64,000 nucleotides of DNA, taken from positions 248,001 to 312,000 of the forward strand of contig NZ_JAHXBF010000007.1 in assembly GCF_020103695.1 (NCBI RefSeq), given 5' to 3'. Positions 17,616 through 27,747 of this stretch are shown here, piece by piece (position 1 is the stretch's first letter; the number at the start of each line of letters is the position of its first letter). Source of the DNA: Hyalangium versicolor. GTDB lineage: Bacteria > Myxococcota > Myxococcia > Myxococcales > Myxococcaceae. The translations under genes and the position numbers were made by a program. The notes below the pieces were generated by a model. The model was not told where the DNA came from. It saw only the letters and a program-made list of their open reading frames with translations, and ran no database searches.

Positions 17616-18272
17616 ATGCGAGTCCTCGTCGTCGATGATCACCAGGAGCTCCGCGCCCTCGTCACCCAGGCACTGGAGCGCGACGGACATGTCGTCCGGC
17701 AGGCCGGCAACGTGGAGCAGGCGCGGCAGTCGCTCGTCGACGCGGTGGACGTCATCGTGCTCGACATCGGCCTGCCGGATGGCTCCGGGCTCGCGCTCTG
17801 CCGGGAGCTGCGAGGGGACGGCATCCAGACGCCCATCCTCATCCTCACGGCCCACAACCGCGTGGCCGAGCGGGTCGAGGGGCTGGACGCGGGCGCGGAC
17901 GACTTCCTGGGCAAGCCCTTCGCCATCGCGGAGCTGAGGGCTCGGGTGCGCGCCATTGGAAGGCGGAGGGACAAGACGAGCGCGGTCCGAGTCCAACTGG
18001 GCGACGTGGTGCTCGACTTCGGCAAGAGGGAAGCGCACCGCGCTGGCAGCCCCGTGCCCGTCACCGCGCGGGAGTGGGCCATCCTGGAGACTCTGGCCGC
18101 ACATGGGGATCGCGTTGTGAGCCGGGATGCACTGCTGGAGTCCGTCTGGGGCGAAGTCTCCGCTGGAGCCGCGAGCAGTCTGGAGGTCCTCGTTGGGAGG
18201 ATCCGCCGCAAGCTGGGCGAGCACGTGGTGCGCACGCTGCGAGGCGAGGGCTATGGCCTTGGAAATGGCTGA
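17616..18272 (+). CDS. OmpR-family response regulator of the metal efflux locus
   Basis: This is a 218-residue DNA-binding regulator. The receiver domain (1-115) has the acidic pair at 7-8 (VVDDHQ), phosphoacceptor Asp50 (VIVLDIGLPDGSG), Thr78 (ILTAH) and Lys100 (GKPF). The winged helix (125-218) has VTAREWAILETLAAHGDRVV and VGRIRRKLGEHVVRTLRGEG. It is divergent from the efflux operon and overlaps the histidine kinase gene by 8 bases, so both are co-translated. It most likely activates the efflux operon when metal accumulates, by analogy with CusRS and CzcRS. Confidence 0.9.
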   Translation: MRVLVVDDHQELRALVTQALERDGHVVRQAGNVEQARQSLVDAVDVIVLDIGLPDGSGLALCRELRGDGIQTPILILTAHNRVAERVEGLDAGADDFLGKPFAIAELRARVRAIGRRRDKTSAVRVQLGDVVLDFGKREAHRAGSPVPVTAREWAILETLAAHGDRVVSRDALLESVWGEVSAGAASSLEVLVGRIRRKLGEHVVRTLRGEGYGLGNG

Positions 18273-19596
18273 CCGTGCGCCCCCCCGGGATTCGATGGTG
18301 CGCAGGCTGTCGCGTGCCATGCTGGCGGTCACCCTGGCCAGCAGCGCGCTCACGGCTGGAGCCACCGGGTTGATTGCCTATCGCCTGCTGCTCGCGGGCG
18401 AGGACCGGCGTCTGCGGGATGCGGCAACGGACCTCATGGAGGAGGTCGCCGGCCTGGGAGACGCGGAAGCGGCGGCAGCGGCCGATCACGAGCAGAAGGA
18501 GCTCGAGGCCTTCGGCATCCACATCGCCCTGTTCTCCGGAGACACGAGGCTGGGAGGCGCGCCCGGCGTCTCCGTCCAATCTGGCTGTGACTGGTCCCAG
18601 GTTCCAGGCCAGCCGGGCGTGAGGCTTTGCGGAGTGCCGGGCCTCGGGCGCCTGGCGGTGGCGCAGGAGAACCTCGAGAGCATTCCCCTGCTACGACTCG
18701 CTCTCCCGCTGGCCGCCCTGATCGCCGCGGGCTGTGCGGCCCTCCTGAGTCTGGCCATGAGCCAGCGCGTGGCGCGTTGGGCGGCACGGCCCCTCACGGA
18801 GTTGAGCGCGGAGCTCTCGCGCATCGAGCCCGGCGGCTCCCTTCCCGCCTCACTCCACGCCCCGGCCCGCTACAGCGAGGTGAACGCTGTGCGCACCGCC
18901 CTGGTCGATCTCCTCACGCGCCTCCAGGAGTCCCTGGACCTGTCGCGCCGCTTCGCCGCGAACGCCGCGCATGAGCTCCGCACGCCCCTGACCACGCTGC
19001 GAGCGGAGCTGGAGCTCCAGGCGGAGACCCCGCAGCGCCCGGACACCGCCGAGGCACTGGGACGGATGCACCGGACGGTGACGTCGCTGGGGGGGTTGGT
19101 GGAGCGGCTGATGGTGCTGGCGGAGGTAACGCAGGGGACGCTCGAGCCCTTCGAGCCGGTGAGCCTGTCGGGCATCGTGGAGGACGTGATGCGCTCGCTC
19201 CCCGAAAGCGAGCAGCGCCGCGTCGAGGTCGATGTTGGGATCCAGGGCATCGTCCTGGGGGATGGCCACCTGCTGCGGCAGCTCATCGATAACGTGGTGG
19301 AGAACGCGCTCAAGTTCTCCCACGGCATGCGCGTGCGCGTATCGCTCCATCAGACCGGGGAGACCACGTGCCTCGACGTCCGCGATGAGGGGCCGGGCAT
19401 CGCCCCCGAGGACCTGCGGCGGGTCTTCGAGCCCTTCTACCGCACGCCGAGCGCCCGCGCGGGGAAACAGGGCCACGGGATCGGGTTGTCCCTGGTAGCC
19501 CTTGTCGCACGGGTCCACCATGCCCACGTGGAGTTCCTCCCCTCTGCGGTGGGAACCCACCTGCGGCTGTCCTTTCCTCGCGACAGTCACCCATGA
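18265..19596 (+). CDS. Sensor histidine kinase (CusS/CzcS-like)
   Basis: This is a 443-residue membrane kinase. Transmembrane segments lie near residues 20-42 and 142-166. Between them is a periplasmic sensor of about 100 residues with two Cys (SGCDW, LCGVPG) that may contribute to metal sensing. A HAMP-like linker, the H-box with His236 (FAANAAHELRTPL), the N-box (NVVENALKFS) and the G-boxes (DEGPGIA, GHGIGLSLV) are all present, so it should be active. The start at 18265 overlaps the regulator stop; an in-frame ATG at 18253 is an alternative. A second response regulator gene follows 32 bases later, so one kinase lies between two regulators. Confidence 0.88.
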   Translation: MADRAPPRDSMVRRLSRAMLAVTLASSALTAGATGLIAYRLLLAGEDRRLRDAATDLMEEVAGLGDAEAAAAADHEQKELEAFGIHIALFSGDTRLGGAPGVSVQSGCDWSQVPGQPGVRLCGVPGLGRLAVAQENLESIPLLRLALPLAALIAAGCAALLSLAMSQRVARWAARPLTELSAELSRIEPGGSLPASLHAPARYSEVNAVRTALVDLLTRLQESLDLSRRFAANAAHELRTPLTTLRAELELQAETPQRPDTAEALGRMHRTVTSLGGLVERLMVLAEVTQGTLEPFEPVSLSGIVEDVMRSLPESEQRRVEVDVGIQGIVLGDGHLLRQLIDNVVENALKFSHGMRVRVSLHQTGETTCLDVRDEGPGIAPEDLRRVFEPFYRTPSARAGKQGHGIGLSLVALVARVHHAHVEFLPSAVGTHLRLSFPRDSHP

Positions 19597-19628
19597 GCCC
19601 ACCGGGGCCTGGATGCTACAGTTCAACC

Positions 19629-20303
19629 GTGTCCATCCTCATCGTCGAAGACGAACTGCGAGTCCGTGACTTCATCTCGCGAGGCCTCACGGAAGAGGGC
19701 TTCCTCGTCCGCGAGAGCGAGGACGGCGCGCAGGCCCAGGCGTTGATGCGCCAGGAACGCTTCGCGCTGATCATCCTCGACTGGATGCTCCCCGGTCTGT
19801 CCGGGCTGGACCTGCTCCGCGCCCTGCGTGCGAAGCAGGACACCACCCCCATTCTCATGCTCACCGCGAGGGACGCGGTCGCGGACCGTGTCAGCGCGCT
19901 CAATGCCGGGGCGGACGACTACCTCGTCAAGCCCTTCGCCTTCGAGGAGTTGCTGGCGCGCATCCGCGCCATTCTCCGCCGCGTCGACAACCGCCCCTCC
20001 CCGCTCCTGAGCCATGCGGACCTGACCATGGACCCCAGCACCCGGAAGGTGATGCGGGCGGGAGTCGAGATTCCGCTGACGGCCCGGGAGTACGCCCTCC
20101 TGCAGTACCTGCTCGAACACGCGGGGGAGGCGCTGTCACGGACGCGGATCGTTCAGGCCGTGTGGGACCATGACTTCGAGACGTTCTCCAACGTCGTGGA
20201 GGTCTATATCCGCTATCTCCGGGCCAAGGTGGATGCTCCCTTCCCCGTCAAGCTCATCCACACGGTACGTGGCGTGGGCTACATGCTTCGAAGTGACGCG
20301 TGA
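19629..20303 (+). CDS. Second OmpR-family response regulator (CusR-like)
   Basis: This is a 224-residue regulator with receiver Asp51 (LIILDWMLPGLSG), Thr79 (MLTAR) and Lys101 (VKPF), and a winged helix ending in VKLIHTVRGVGYML. Conserved blocks (VVEVYIRYLRAKVDAPF, LTAREYALLQYLLEHAGE) place it close to CusR/CzcR. The GTG at 19629 is chosen because the receiver fold begins there; the frame extends upstream to 19593, which would overlap the kinase end. No good ribosome site is visible. It is more like the usual metal regulator than the first regulator of the locus. It could be the second partner of the kinase, or act on a different promoter. Confidence 0.85.
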   Translation: MSILIVEDELRVRDFISRGLTEEGFLVRESEDGAQAQALMRQERFALIILDWMLPGLSGLDLLRALRAKQDTTPILMLTARDAVADRVSALNAGADDYLVKPFAFEELLARIRAILRRVDNRPSPLLSHADLTMDPSTRKVMRAGVEIPLTAREYALLQYLLEHAGEALSRTRIVQAVWDHDFETFSNVVEVYIRYLRAKVDAPFPVKLIHTVRGVGYMLRSDA

Positions 20304-20519
20304 GGGCCCGCGCTTGCTTGAGGTCTTGAAGATCGAAACCCCGCGTTCACTCACGATCGGATGCCGTAGCCGCTCGCGGCCCCGCTGTGGTAGCAAGCCG
20401 GCAGCCACTTGACGCTCCGATGGCGGCGCGACATCTCGTCGTGACCGTAGGGTGTCCTCGGGTGGCTTTTCCCGAATGGCGCCTCCCGAGCTTCGACCCT
20501 GTCGTTGCTGGAGGCCCTC

Positions 20520-21557
<1,038 letters not shown>

Positions 21558-21714
21558 GGAAACTGGCTCTGGTACGCACCGGTGATAAAGGGCCTGCGCG
21601 ATTCGCCCAAGGCTCATCCCCTTGAGCGCTGCAAGCCCTTGGGTTCATGAAAGGCATTGCAAGCCTTGGCGACGTGCACCGCTACCGCATTCATTGCCCC
21701 TCGAGGACCCTCTC

Positions 21715-24021
21715 TTGAAAACCCTCTCCACCAGCCTATGGCTGGCACTGCCCCTGGCGCTGATCGCGAGCTGCTCGCCTTCTTCTCCCGTCACGGGCGC
21801 TGTCCAGGTCGCCGTCTCCGTCCCCCAGGCGCTCTCCTCCAGTGACGTCACCCGCATCCAGGTCACTGTCTCTGCCGCCGACATGGCCTCCCTCTCCGTC
21901 GAGCTGGCCAAATCCAACGGCTCCTGGGGCGGCCTCATCGGCAACATCCCGGCGGGCTCCAACCGCTCCTTCCTCGCTCAGGCTTATGACGCCTCTGGCA
22001 CCCTGCGCTTCCAGGGACAGACCTCTGGCGTCACCCTTCCCCCCAACCAGACCACCGCTGTCGCCCTCACCCTCCAGGAGCTTTCTCCTCCTCCGCCCTA
22101 CGGCAATGAGGCCCCCGTCATTGATTCCCTGGTTGCCTCCTCCACTTCTGTCCTGACGGGCGGAGTGCTCTCCCTCACCGCCATCGTTCATGATCCCAAC
22201 CCAGGCGACACCCTCACCCTGGCGTGGACCGCTTCTGGCGGCTCCTTCTCCGACCCGGCCGCCGCCGCCTCCTCCTGGACGGCGCCTTCCTCCAGCGGCG
22301 TCCAGACCCTCACCCTCACCGTGACGGACTCTCAGGGCGCCGCCGTCTCCGTCTCCCTGGCCATCAACGTCTCCTCCGATGCCGCCACTGGCAACGCCGC
22401 CCTCAACATCTCCTTCAACCTCTGGCCTGTCGTCTCCAAGGTCTCCGCTTCGCGCAACCTCCTCGCCCCAGGGCAGTCCACCTCCGTCTCCACCCTGGCC
22501 TCCGACCCGGATGGCGATGCGCTCTCCTACCAGTGGACCTCCTCCTGCCAGGGCACCTGGACCCAAGCCTCTTCGAGCACCGCCTCCTTCACCCCTTCCT
22601 CGATTCCCGCGGGCACCTGCAACAACTGCCGCCTCAGCGTCACCGTTCAGGACGGCCGCGGTGGGCAGAGCACGGGCTCTCTCTCCCTCTGCGTCGCCGC
22701 CTCCTCCACCGAGCGTTTCGCGCCCCGCTTCTCCCACTTCTACCAGTCCGCCACTTCCACCTCCCCGGGCCAGACGGTGACCTTTGACGTCACCGCGCTG
22801 GATCCCCAGTCCTCTTCCCTGACGTTTGCGTGGACCGCCAACCCCGGCTCCCTGGGCACACCCGCCAACGGCGCCTCCACCAGCCGCATCACCTGGACGG
22901 CTCCCTCCTGTACTCCCGCGAGCACCGCCTCGGTCATCACCGTGACCGTCACCAACGCCTTCAACCTGTCCGCCACCCAGAGCTTCTCGGTGGCAGGCTT
23001 GCCCGCCTGTGTCACGGGGTGGGCCGGCACGGGCTCCATGGCCTCGCCTCGCATGCAGCACACGGCAACGCTGCTGCCCAACGGCAAGGTCCTCATCGCG
23101 GGGGGCCGCTACAACGGCGGCGGCGCCGACATCGTGGCGATGGCGGAGGTGTACGACCCGGCCTCGGGCTCCTGGAGTGCGGCGGGTTCCATGATCGCGC
23201 CTCGTTTCCAGCACACAACGACGCTGCTGCCCAATGGCAAGGTCCTCATCGCGGGAGGACGCGGCAGCGCCTACCTGGCAGCGGCGGAAGTGTACGACCC
23301 GGCCACGAGCACCTGGAGCGCGACTGGCTCCATGACCACACCTCGCCTCCTGCACACAGCGACGCTGCTGCCCAATGGCAAGGTCCTCGTGGCTGGGGGA
23401 TACACCGGCAGCATCTACACGGCGGCGGCGGAGGTGTATGACCCAGTCACGGGCACCTGGAGCGCGACCGGATCCATGGTCGCGCCTCGCTATGTCCACA
23501 CGGCGACGCTGCTGCCCAATGGCACAGTCCTCGTCTCGGGAGGATACAACGGCACCAGCAGCTACCTGAGGACGGCGGAGGTGTACGACCCGGCCTCGGG
23601 CACCTGGAGTGCTGTCGGTTCCATGAGCACTTATCGCGGTTTCCACCCGGCGACGCTGCTGCCCAACGGCAAGGTCCTCGTCTCGGGGGGAAACCGGAGC
23701 AGCACCGACTCCTCGAACACGGCGGAGGTGTACGATCCGGCCTCGGGCACCTGGAGCGTGACGGGTTCCATGGTCGCGATTCGCAGTGGCCACCCGGCAG
23801 TGCTGCTGCTGGATGGCAAGGTCCTCGTCACGGGGGGAGGCAACCTCTCGACGGCTGAGGTCTACAACCCGGCTTCGGGCACCTGGAGCTTTGCTGTTCC
23901 CATGGCTGCTGCTCGCGGTGGCCACTCGGCGACGCTGCTGCCCAATGGCATGGTTCTCGTCGCAGGGGGAACCAATGGGAGCAGCGGCGTCCTCGCGACG
24001 GCGGCGGTGTACTCACCCTGA
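21715..24021 (+). CDS. Lipoprotein with Ig-like and Kelch beta-propeller domains
   Basis: This secreted protein of about 768 residues has an N-terminal lipoprotein signal (LALPLALIASC). An Ig/PKD-like beta-sandwich region fills about residues 20-420 (QVTVSAADMAS; LSLTAIVHDPNPGDTLTLAW; TSVSTLASDPDGDALSYQW; QTVTFDVTALDPQSSSLTF). The last 320 residues form Kelch repeats. Seven GSM-x(3)-R-x(2)-H openers start units of about 49 residues, each with LLPNGKVLIAGG and AEVYDPASGTWS strands, so the fold should be a complete Kelch propeller. The start TTG at 21715 has GAGGA eight bases upstream; an upstream in-frame ATG at 21622 would give no signal peptide. Such proteins are common on myxobacterial surfaces, probably for carbohydrate or protein binding; the ligand is unknown. 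Confidence 0.82.
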   Translation: MKTLSTSLWLALPLALIASCSPSSPVTGAVQVAVSVPQALSSSDVTRIQVTVSAADMASLSVELAKSNGSWGGLIGNIPAGSNRSFLAQAYDASGTLRFQGQTSGVTLPPNQTTAVALTLQELSPPPPYGNEAPVIDSLVASSTSVLTGGVLSLTAIVHDPNPGDTLTLAWTASGGSFSDPAAAASSWTAPSSSGVQTLTLTVTDSQGAAVSVSLAINVSSDAATGNAALNISFNLWPVVSKVSASRNLLAPGQSTSVSTLASDPDGDALSYQWTSSCQGTWTQASSSTASFTPSSIPAGTCNNCRLSVTVQDGRGGQSTGSLSLCVAASSTERFAPRFSHFYQSATSTSPGQTVTFDVTALDPQSSSLTFAWTANPGSLGTPANGASTSRITWTAPSCTPASTASVITVTVTNAFNLSATQSFSVAGLPACVTGWAGTGSMASPRMQHTATLLPNGKVLIAGGRYNGGGADIVAMAEVYDPASGSWSAAGSMIAPRFQHTTTLLPNGKVLIAGGRGSAYLAAAEVYDPATSTWSATGSMTTPRLLHTATLLPNGKVLVAGGYTGSIYTAAAEVYDPVTGTWSATGSMVAPRYVHTATLLPNGTVLVSGGYNGTSSYLRTAEVYDPASGTWSAVGSMSTYRGFHPATLLPNGKVLVSGGNRSSTDSSNTAEVYDPASGTWSVTGSMVAIRSGHPAVLLLDGKVLVTGGGNLSTAEVYNPASGTWSFAVPMAAARGGHSATLLPNGMVLVAGGTNGSSGVLATAAVYSP

Positions 24022-24047
24022 GGAGTGAAGGGCGCGCCCGCTCTACC

Positions 24048-25391
24048 TCAACTCCGGTGGCGCTCGGCGACGCGGTAGAGCTGGGTGAGGGAGAAGTCCA
24101 ACAACGCCTGCCGCGAGCGCAGATACTTGAAGGCGCGCACGAAAGGCAGCCACACCCGTGAGCCCACGCGCACCTGGGCCTCCTCCAGCTTCTTGCGCGG
24201 AATCCACTGGCCACCCAGGTGGCGTACCAGCACCTCGCCCAGGTAGGCGCCCACGCTGGGCACCGCGCGCTGGTCGATGAGCTGGCGCTCGAAGATGCGA
24301 GGGAAGTCCTCCCACCAGAGGTGGAAATCCAGGTCTGTGAGGGACTCGGGGCTGAGCTTGAAGAGGGAGGGCACCTCGGTGTGACGCATGGCCACCATGG
24401 ACTCGGCCAGCAGTGAGTAGTGCTCCAGCGTGGCCTTCATGTCCGGCACGTCCGAAGGCAGGGCGGCGTGGGCGGGCAGCCACTCCTCGGGCTCGGGGGG
24501 CGGGTGGATGTTGAGCTCGGCCACCCGCCGCTGGCGCATGGCCACGCTCGTGTGAGCCACCAGGCGAGAGAAGAAGGGGGCCACCTCCGGGGGGAAGCGC
24601 GGCTCGACAGGGATGAGGGCGGCGCTGCGCTCGTGCAGCGAGCGCAGCACGGTGTCGTAGTCCAGTTCCGGGCGCAGGTGCACGTGCGCGCGGGCCTGAG
24701 CCTCGCGGGCCTCCGGTCGAGTGAAGTCGGCGGCCGTGGGCCAGGTCACCAGCAGCACCGAGCCGTTGGGCAGTTCCTCCACCCGGTGGGCCGGGGTGGA
24801 CAACATGCGCTCACGGCCCGCTTTCTCCACCAACGCGGACCCGAACACGTTCAGCCAGCACACCTCGTAGATCTGGTCGAATCCGTCCCGGTGCAGGGTC
24901 TGGTCATCTCTCCCATAGTTGGGCGCATCTGCCAGATGTTCATCCGCTCCACTGTGAGCTTTCGCATAGCGCACGGGGTAGTGGGAGGACCAGGCGCGCA
25001 CCAGCTCCACGAACCTGCGGCAGTGCTCTTCCTCGTTGAAGAAGGTCAGTGGCTGCACATGGAGGCTGACACTCAGCGTTCGAGACGACGAAGGGCCATA
25101 AGAATCGAGTGTCAACGCGGCATACGGAGGTGTCGCATGATTGAGTCCGATGATGGTCGCCCCAGACTCGTCGCTCCTCTCCGCCCAGGATTGCCAGAAG
25201 GCTGCGCGACTGTACTTTCGGCGGCGCTGACCCTTGATGAAGTCCGGCATCCACTCCCCGGCGTACTCCTCGAGCGCATCGAGGAAAGGCGTCAACGCGC
25301 GTTCGATGTCCAGCTGACCGTCGAAGACCCCCTCCCAAGAGAGGTCGAGGCTGTCCTCTACATCCAGGTCCTGCATCGTCAGGAACTTCAT
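24048..25391 (-). CDS. Candidate immunity protein for the SitA-like toxin
   Basis: This is a 447-residue cytoplasmic protein with no signal or membrane segment. It follows the toxin gene with a 4-base ATGA overlap, the usual position of a SitI immunity gene. Residues 80-235 (SVSLHVQPLTFFNEEEHCRR; RYAKAHSGADEH; YEVCWLNVFGSALVEK; LLVTWPTAADF) resemble the DUF3396/type VI immunity fold, by eye only. The C-terminal 200 residues (VGAYLGEVLVRHLGGQWIP; WLPFVRAFKYLRSRQALLDF) form a second helical domain that I do not recognise. The ATG at 25391 is chosen for the overlap; a start at 25376 is also possible. Inhibiting the neighbouring toxin is inference from position and fold. Confidence 0.6.
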   Translation of the reverse strand: MKFLTMQDLDVEDSLDLSWEGVFDGQLDIERALTPFLDALEEYAGEWMPDFIKGQRRRKYSRAAFWQSWAERSDESGATIIGLNHATPPYAALTLDSYGPSSSRTLSVSLHVQPLTFFNEEEHCRRFVELVRAWSSHYPVRYAKAHSGADEHLADAPNYGRDDQTLHRDGFDQIYEVCWLNVFGSALVEKAGRERMLSTPAHRVEELPNGSVLLVTWPTAADFTRPEAREAQARAHVHLRPELDYDTVLRSLHERSAALIPVEPRFPPEVAPFFSRLVAHTSVAMRQRRVAELNIHPPPEPEEWLPAHAALPSDVPDMKATLEHYSLLAESMVAMRHTEVPSLFKLSPESLTDLDFHLWWEDFPRIFERQLIDQRAVPSVGAYLGEVLVRHLGGQWIPRKKLEEAQVRVGSRVWLPFVRAFKYLRSRQALLDFSLTQLYRVAERHRS

Positions 25392-27517
25392 CGAACCAGG
25401 ATCTCCACGCCTGGGACCTTTGTCTTCGCTTTCCCCATGGCTGTCTTCAAGTCCCCGCGCTTCTGCGGTAAGAGCATGCCTCCCTCGTAGACCAAGCGGA
25501 CGCGCTGCACTGTCGCGCTCAGCCTGATCGAAGGGCGGCGAATGTCCACCGTCCCTCCATAAGAGTCCAGGGCCGCTCGCGCATCCGTTGTCATTTGCGC
25601 GTTCAGCGCGTCTCCCTCCAACAGCGCGAAGTAGCGGCTCTTGAAGCTGAAGGTCTCCACGCGAGGAGACTGGCCCGCCGGGGGCTGCTCCTCGATGACG
25701 AGCACGTCCGCGTAGCGGACGCCTGGAATGCCGGGCTTGGAGAGGCCCACGTGTGTCTCGATGCGCGGATGGTGGAAGTCCTGGAGCCACTGGCGCTGCG
25801 CTCGCGGCAGGCGGGCATCCGCGTACAGCAACTCCACCATGGCGCGCTCGAAGGCCAGCCCCCGGGCGAACGCCCCACGCATCTGCTCATAGGCTTCCCA
25901 TCGCAGCGGACCTTGCGCGGCCTGGCCCTGCTCCAGCTCCGTGAGCCGTGCCTGACGGTAGGCCCGGTACTCCTCCCACAGCGCATAGCCCTCCGGCACT
26001 CCGGGCGGCGGTGAAGACAGCGTGGCGTGCAGCTTCTTCAGCAGCGCCACATCCCCCGGCAGGCGCGGGCCCTGCGCCTCCAGTTCGGCCCACTGCAGCT
26101 TGGCTTTCAGCACCTCCGCGCTCAGGCCAGCGGCCTCGTCCACCAGCGCAGCCATTGCGCCCAGCGTCCCGGCGGCTGCCTTGGGCTCGGGAACTCCCGG
26201 GCGTTCGGAGGAGGCCTCGGCCAGCCAGGCCTGCGCCCGGGCCACGTTGCCCTGGGCCTCCCACAGCGCCACGGCGGCTCGCTCTCCTCCGGCACCCACC
26301 AGCACCGCTGCTTCCCGGCTGGCGCGCATGTAGCGGGCCAACTCTCCCACTCCCTCCACCCCCAGCCGCTCCGTCATCTGCCACGCGATGTTCCGCAGCA
26401 CCTCCAACCTCAGCTCTGGTAGGGACAGTCGTGCGCCGACGCCTCCTGCCCTCCCCAGGGAACGGGCGGCCTTGCCTTGCGCATACAGCGCCACCAACAG
26501 CGCTGCAGGGGCCAGCTCCCGCGTGGCCTGCTCGTACTGACGCTGTACCAGCTCGCCCAGCCCGTGCGCGGTGCCCACTCCCAGTTGGTAGAAGCCCAGC
26601 GGCACCCCGAAGGTGAGCTGATCAAAGGCGCCCAGCGCAGTGTTGGCAGGAGAGAAGTGCTCGGCGGCCAGAGCGCGCTCCAGCGCCCAGGCTGCCTGCT
26701 GGTAGGCCGGGGGCAGTTGTTGGAGGTGCGCGGCCATGTTCGCGTAGCGCGCCCCCTGGCTCACGGCGCTGCTGTTGAGCGCATCAGCAGCGGCTTTGCC
26801 CAGCCCGCGCAACACGTCCGAGCGTTGCTCTGCGCGCTCCGGAAAGGCTGCGAGCTTCAGGCCGCGCCGCTCCAGTTCCTGGCGCACCGCCTCCATGTGC
26901 CCGAGCGTCTGGCTCAGCTCCTTGTCCTTCGCCAGAAGCAGCAGCAACTGCTCCAGCTCATCGTCGAAGCTGGTGTGGACAATGAAGAGAGCAAACACCT
27001 GGGCGTAGGCGCCGTAGTCACGCGAAGCCTGGAGCAGGAAGGAAGCACGTTTGGCGACGAGGGTCCGAGAGGCCTGGGCATCCACCAGCGGCCCCAGTGT
27101 GCCCAACTGCACGGCGCTCCAGTCGTCCAGCCGCTCCACCAGCAGTGCCATGTCCACATCGCGCTGCAACGCCAGGTACGCGCCCACCGAGGGACACCCC
27201 AGCAGGGGCACCAACAACTCCTCATCACTGTCGGCGTGTTGCGGCCAGCCCTGGGGCAGCGGGCCACACGGGGGCTCGACTTCACCTGGCTCGATTCGCT
27301 GCGCAAGCCTCGGCGGTGCCGAAGGCCGTGCGCCCCAGCGCAGCGCCAACTCCCGGCGGTGCGCCCGCTGCTGGTAGAAGGCTTCCGAGCCGGGCGGCGT
27401 CGGCAGCGTGGCGCAGCCGGTGAGCAGCAATCCCACCAGCAGCGCCAATACCCCTCCGCGCTCCGATCGCGGCAGAGCCCAGCTCCCTTCCGTTCTCATC
27501 AGAAGCCCCCCACTCAT
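25388..27517 (-). CDS. SitA-like polymorphic lipoprotein toxin
   Basis: This 709-residue protein has a lipoprotein signal ending at Cys35 (LLVGLLLTGC). A long alpha-helical carrier of about 500 residues follows, rich in Ala, Leu and Glu with no membrane spans apart from the hydrophobic YQLGVGTAHG/LAPAALLVALYA region near 310-345. The C-terminal 150 residues differ in style and likely hold the toxic domain. The order YADVLVIEE (Asp604), then VETFSFKSR (Glu621, Lys626) recalls a PD-(D/E)xK nuclease core, but the usual (D/E)xK triplet is replaced by SFK, so the call is tentative. The architecture fits SitA toxins passed between kin by outer-membrane exchange in myxobacteria (known system). An alternative ATG at 27499 has a better ribosome site (GGGGGG). 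Confidence 0.68.
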   Translation of the reverse strand: MSGGLLMRTEGSWALPRSERGGVLALLVGLLLTGCATLPTPPGSEAFYQQRAHRRELALRWGARPSAPPRLAQRIEPGEVEPPCGPLPQGWPQHADSDEELLVPLLGCPSVGAYLALQRDVDMALLVERLDDWSAVQLGTLGPLVDAQASRTLVAKRASFLLQASRDYGAYAQVFALFIVHTSFDDELEQLLLLLAKDKELSQTLGHMEAVRQELERRGLKLAAFPERAEQRSDVLRGLGKAAADALNSSAVSQGARYANMAAHLQQLPPAYQQAAWALERALAAEHFSPANTALGAFDQLTFGVPLGFYQLGVGTAHGLGELVQRQYEQATRELAPAALLVALYAQGKAARSLGRAGGVGARLSLPELRLEVLRNIAWQMTERLGVEGVGELARYMRASREAAVLVGAGGERAAVALWEAQGNVARAQAWLAEASSERPGVPEPKAAAGTLGAMAALVDEAAGLSAEVLKAKLQWAELEAQGPRLPGDVALLKKLHATLSSPPPGVPEGYALWEEYRAYRQARLTELEQGQAAQGPLRWEAYEQMRGAFARGLAFERAMVELLYADARLPRAQRQWLQDFHHPRIETHVGLSKPGIPGVRYADVLVIEEQPPAGQSPRVETFSFKSRYFALLEGDALNAQMTTDARAALDSYGGTVDIRRPSIRLSATVQRVRLVYEGGMLLPQKRGDLKTAMGKAKTKVPGVEILVR

Positions 27518-27580
27518 TGCCTGGAGGGCTTCACGTTAGGGCAGTGCGGCCCCCGCACCGATGACACCCGCAGTGTTTCT

Positions 27581-27597
27581 CAGAATCCAAGATTCTG
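27581..27597. promoter_or_regulatory. Inverted repeat in the divergent toxin/lipoprotein region
   Basis: CAGAATC (27581-27587) and GATTCTG (27591-27597) form a perfect 7-bp inverted repeat with a 3-base spacer. It lies in the 230-base region between the SitA-like toxin gene, read leftward from 27517, and the small lipoprotein gene, read rightward from 27748. An operator is possible; chance occurrence is not excluded. Confidence 0.35.
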
Positions 27598-27747
27598 GCG
27601 ACCACAAGGACCCGGAGGCCACTCGCAACCCGGAGAGAGGAGCCGTAGAGAACAAGAGTGGCAACTCAAGAGCCGGCGAAAAGATCCAACTTCACGGTCT
27701 GTGCGCAAACAGGTGCAGCGGCTCTCTTCCCTCTCCTCGGGTGACCT

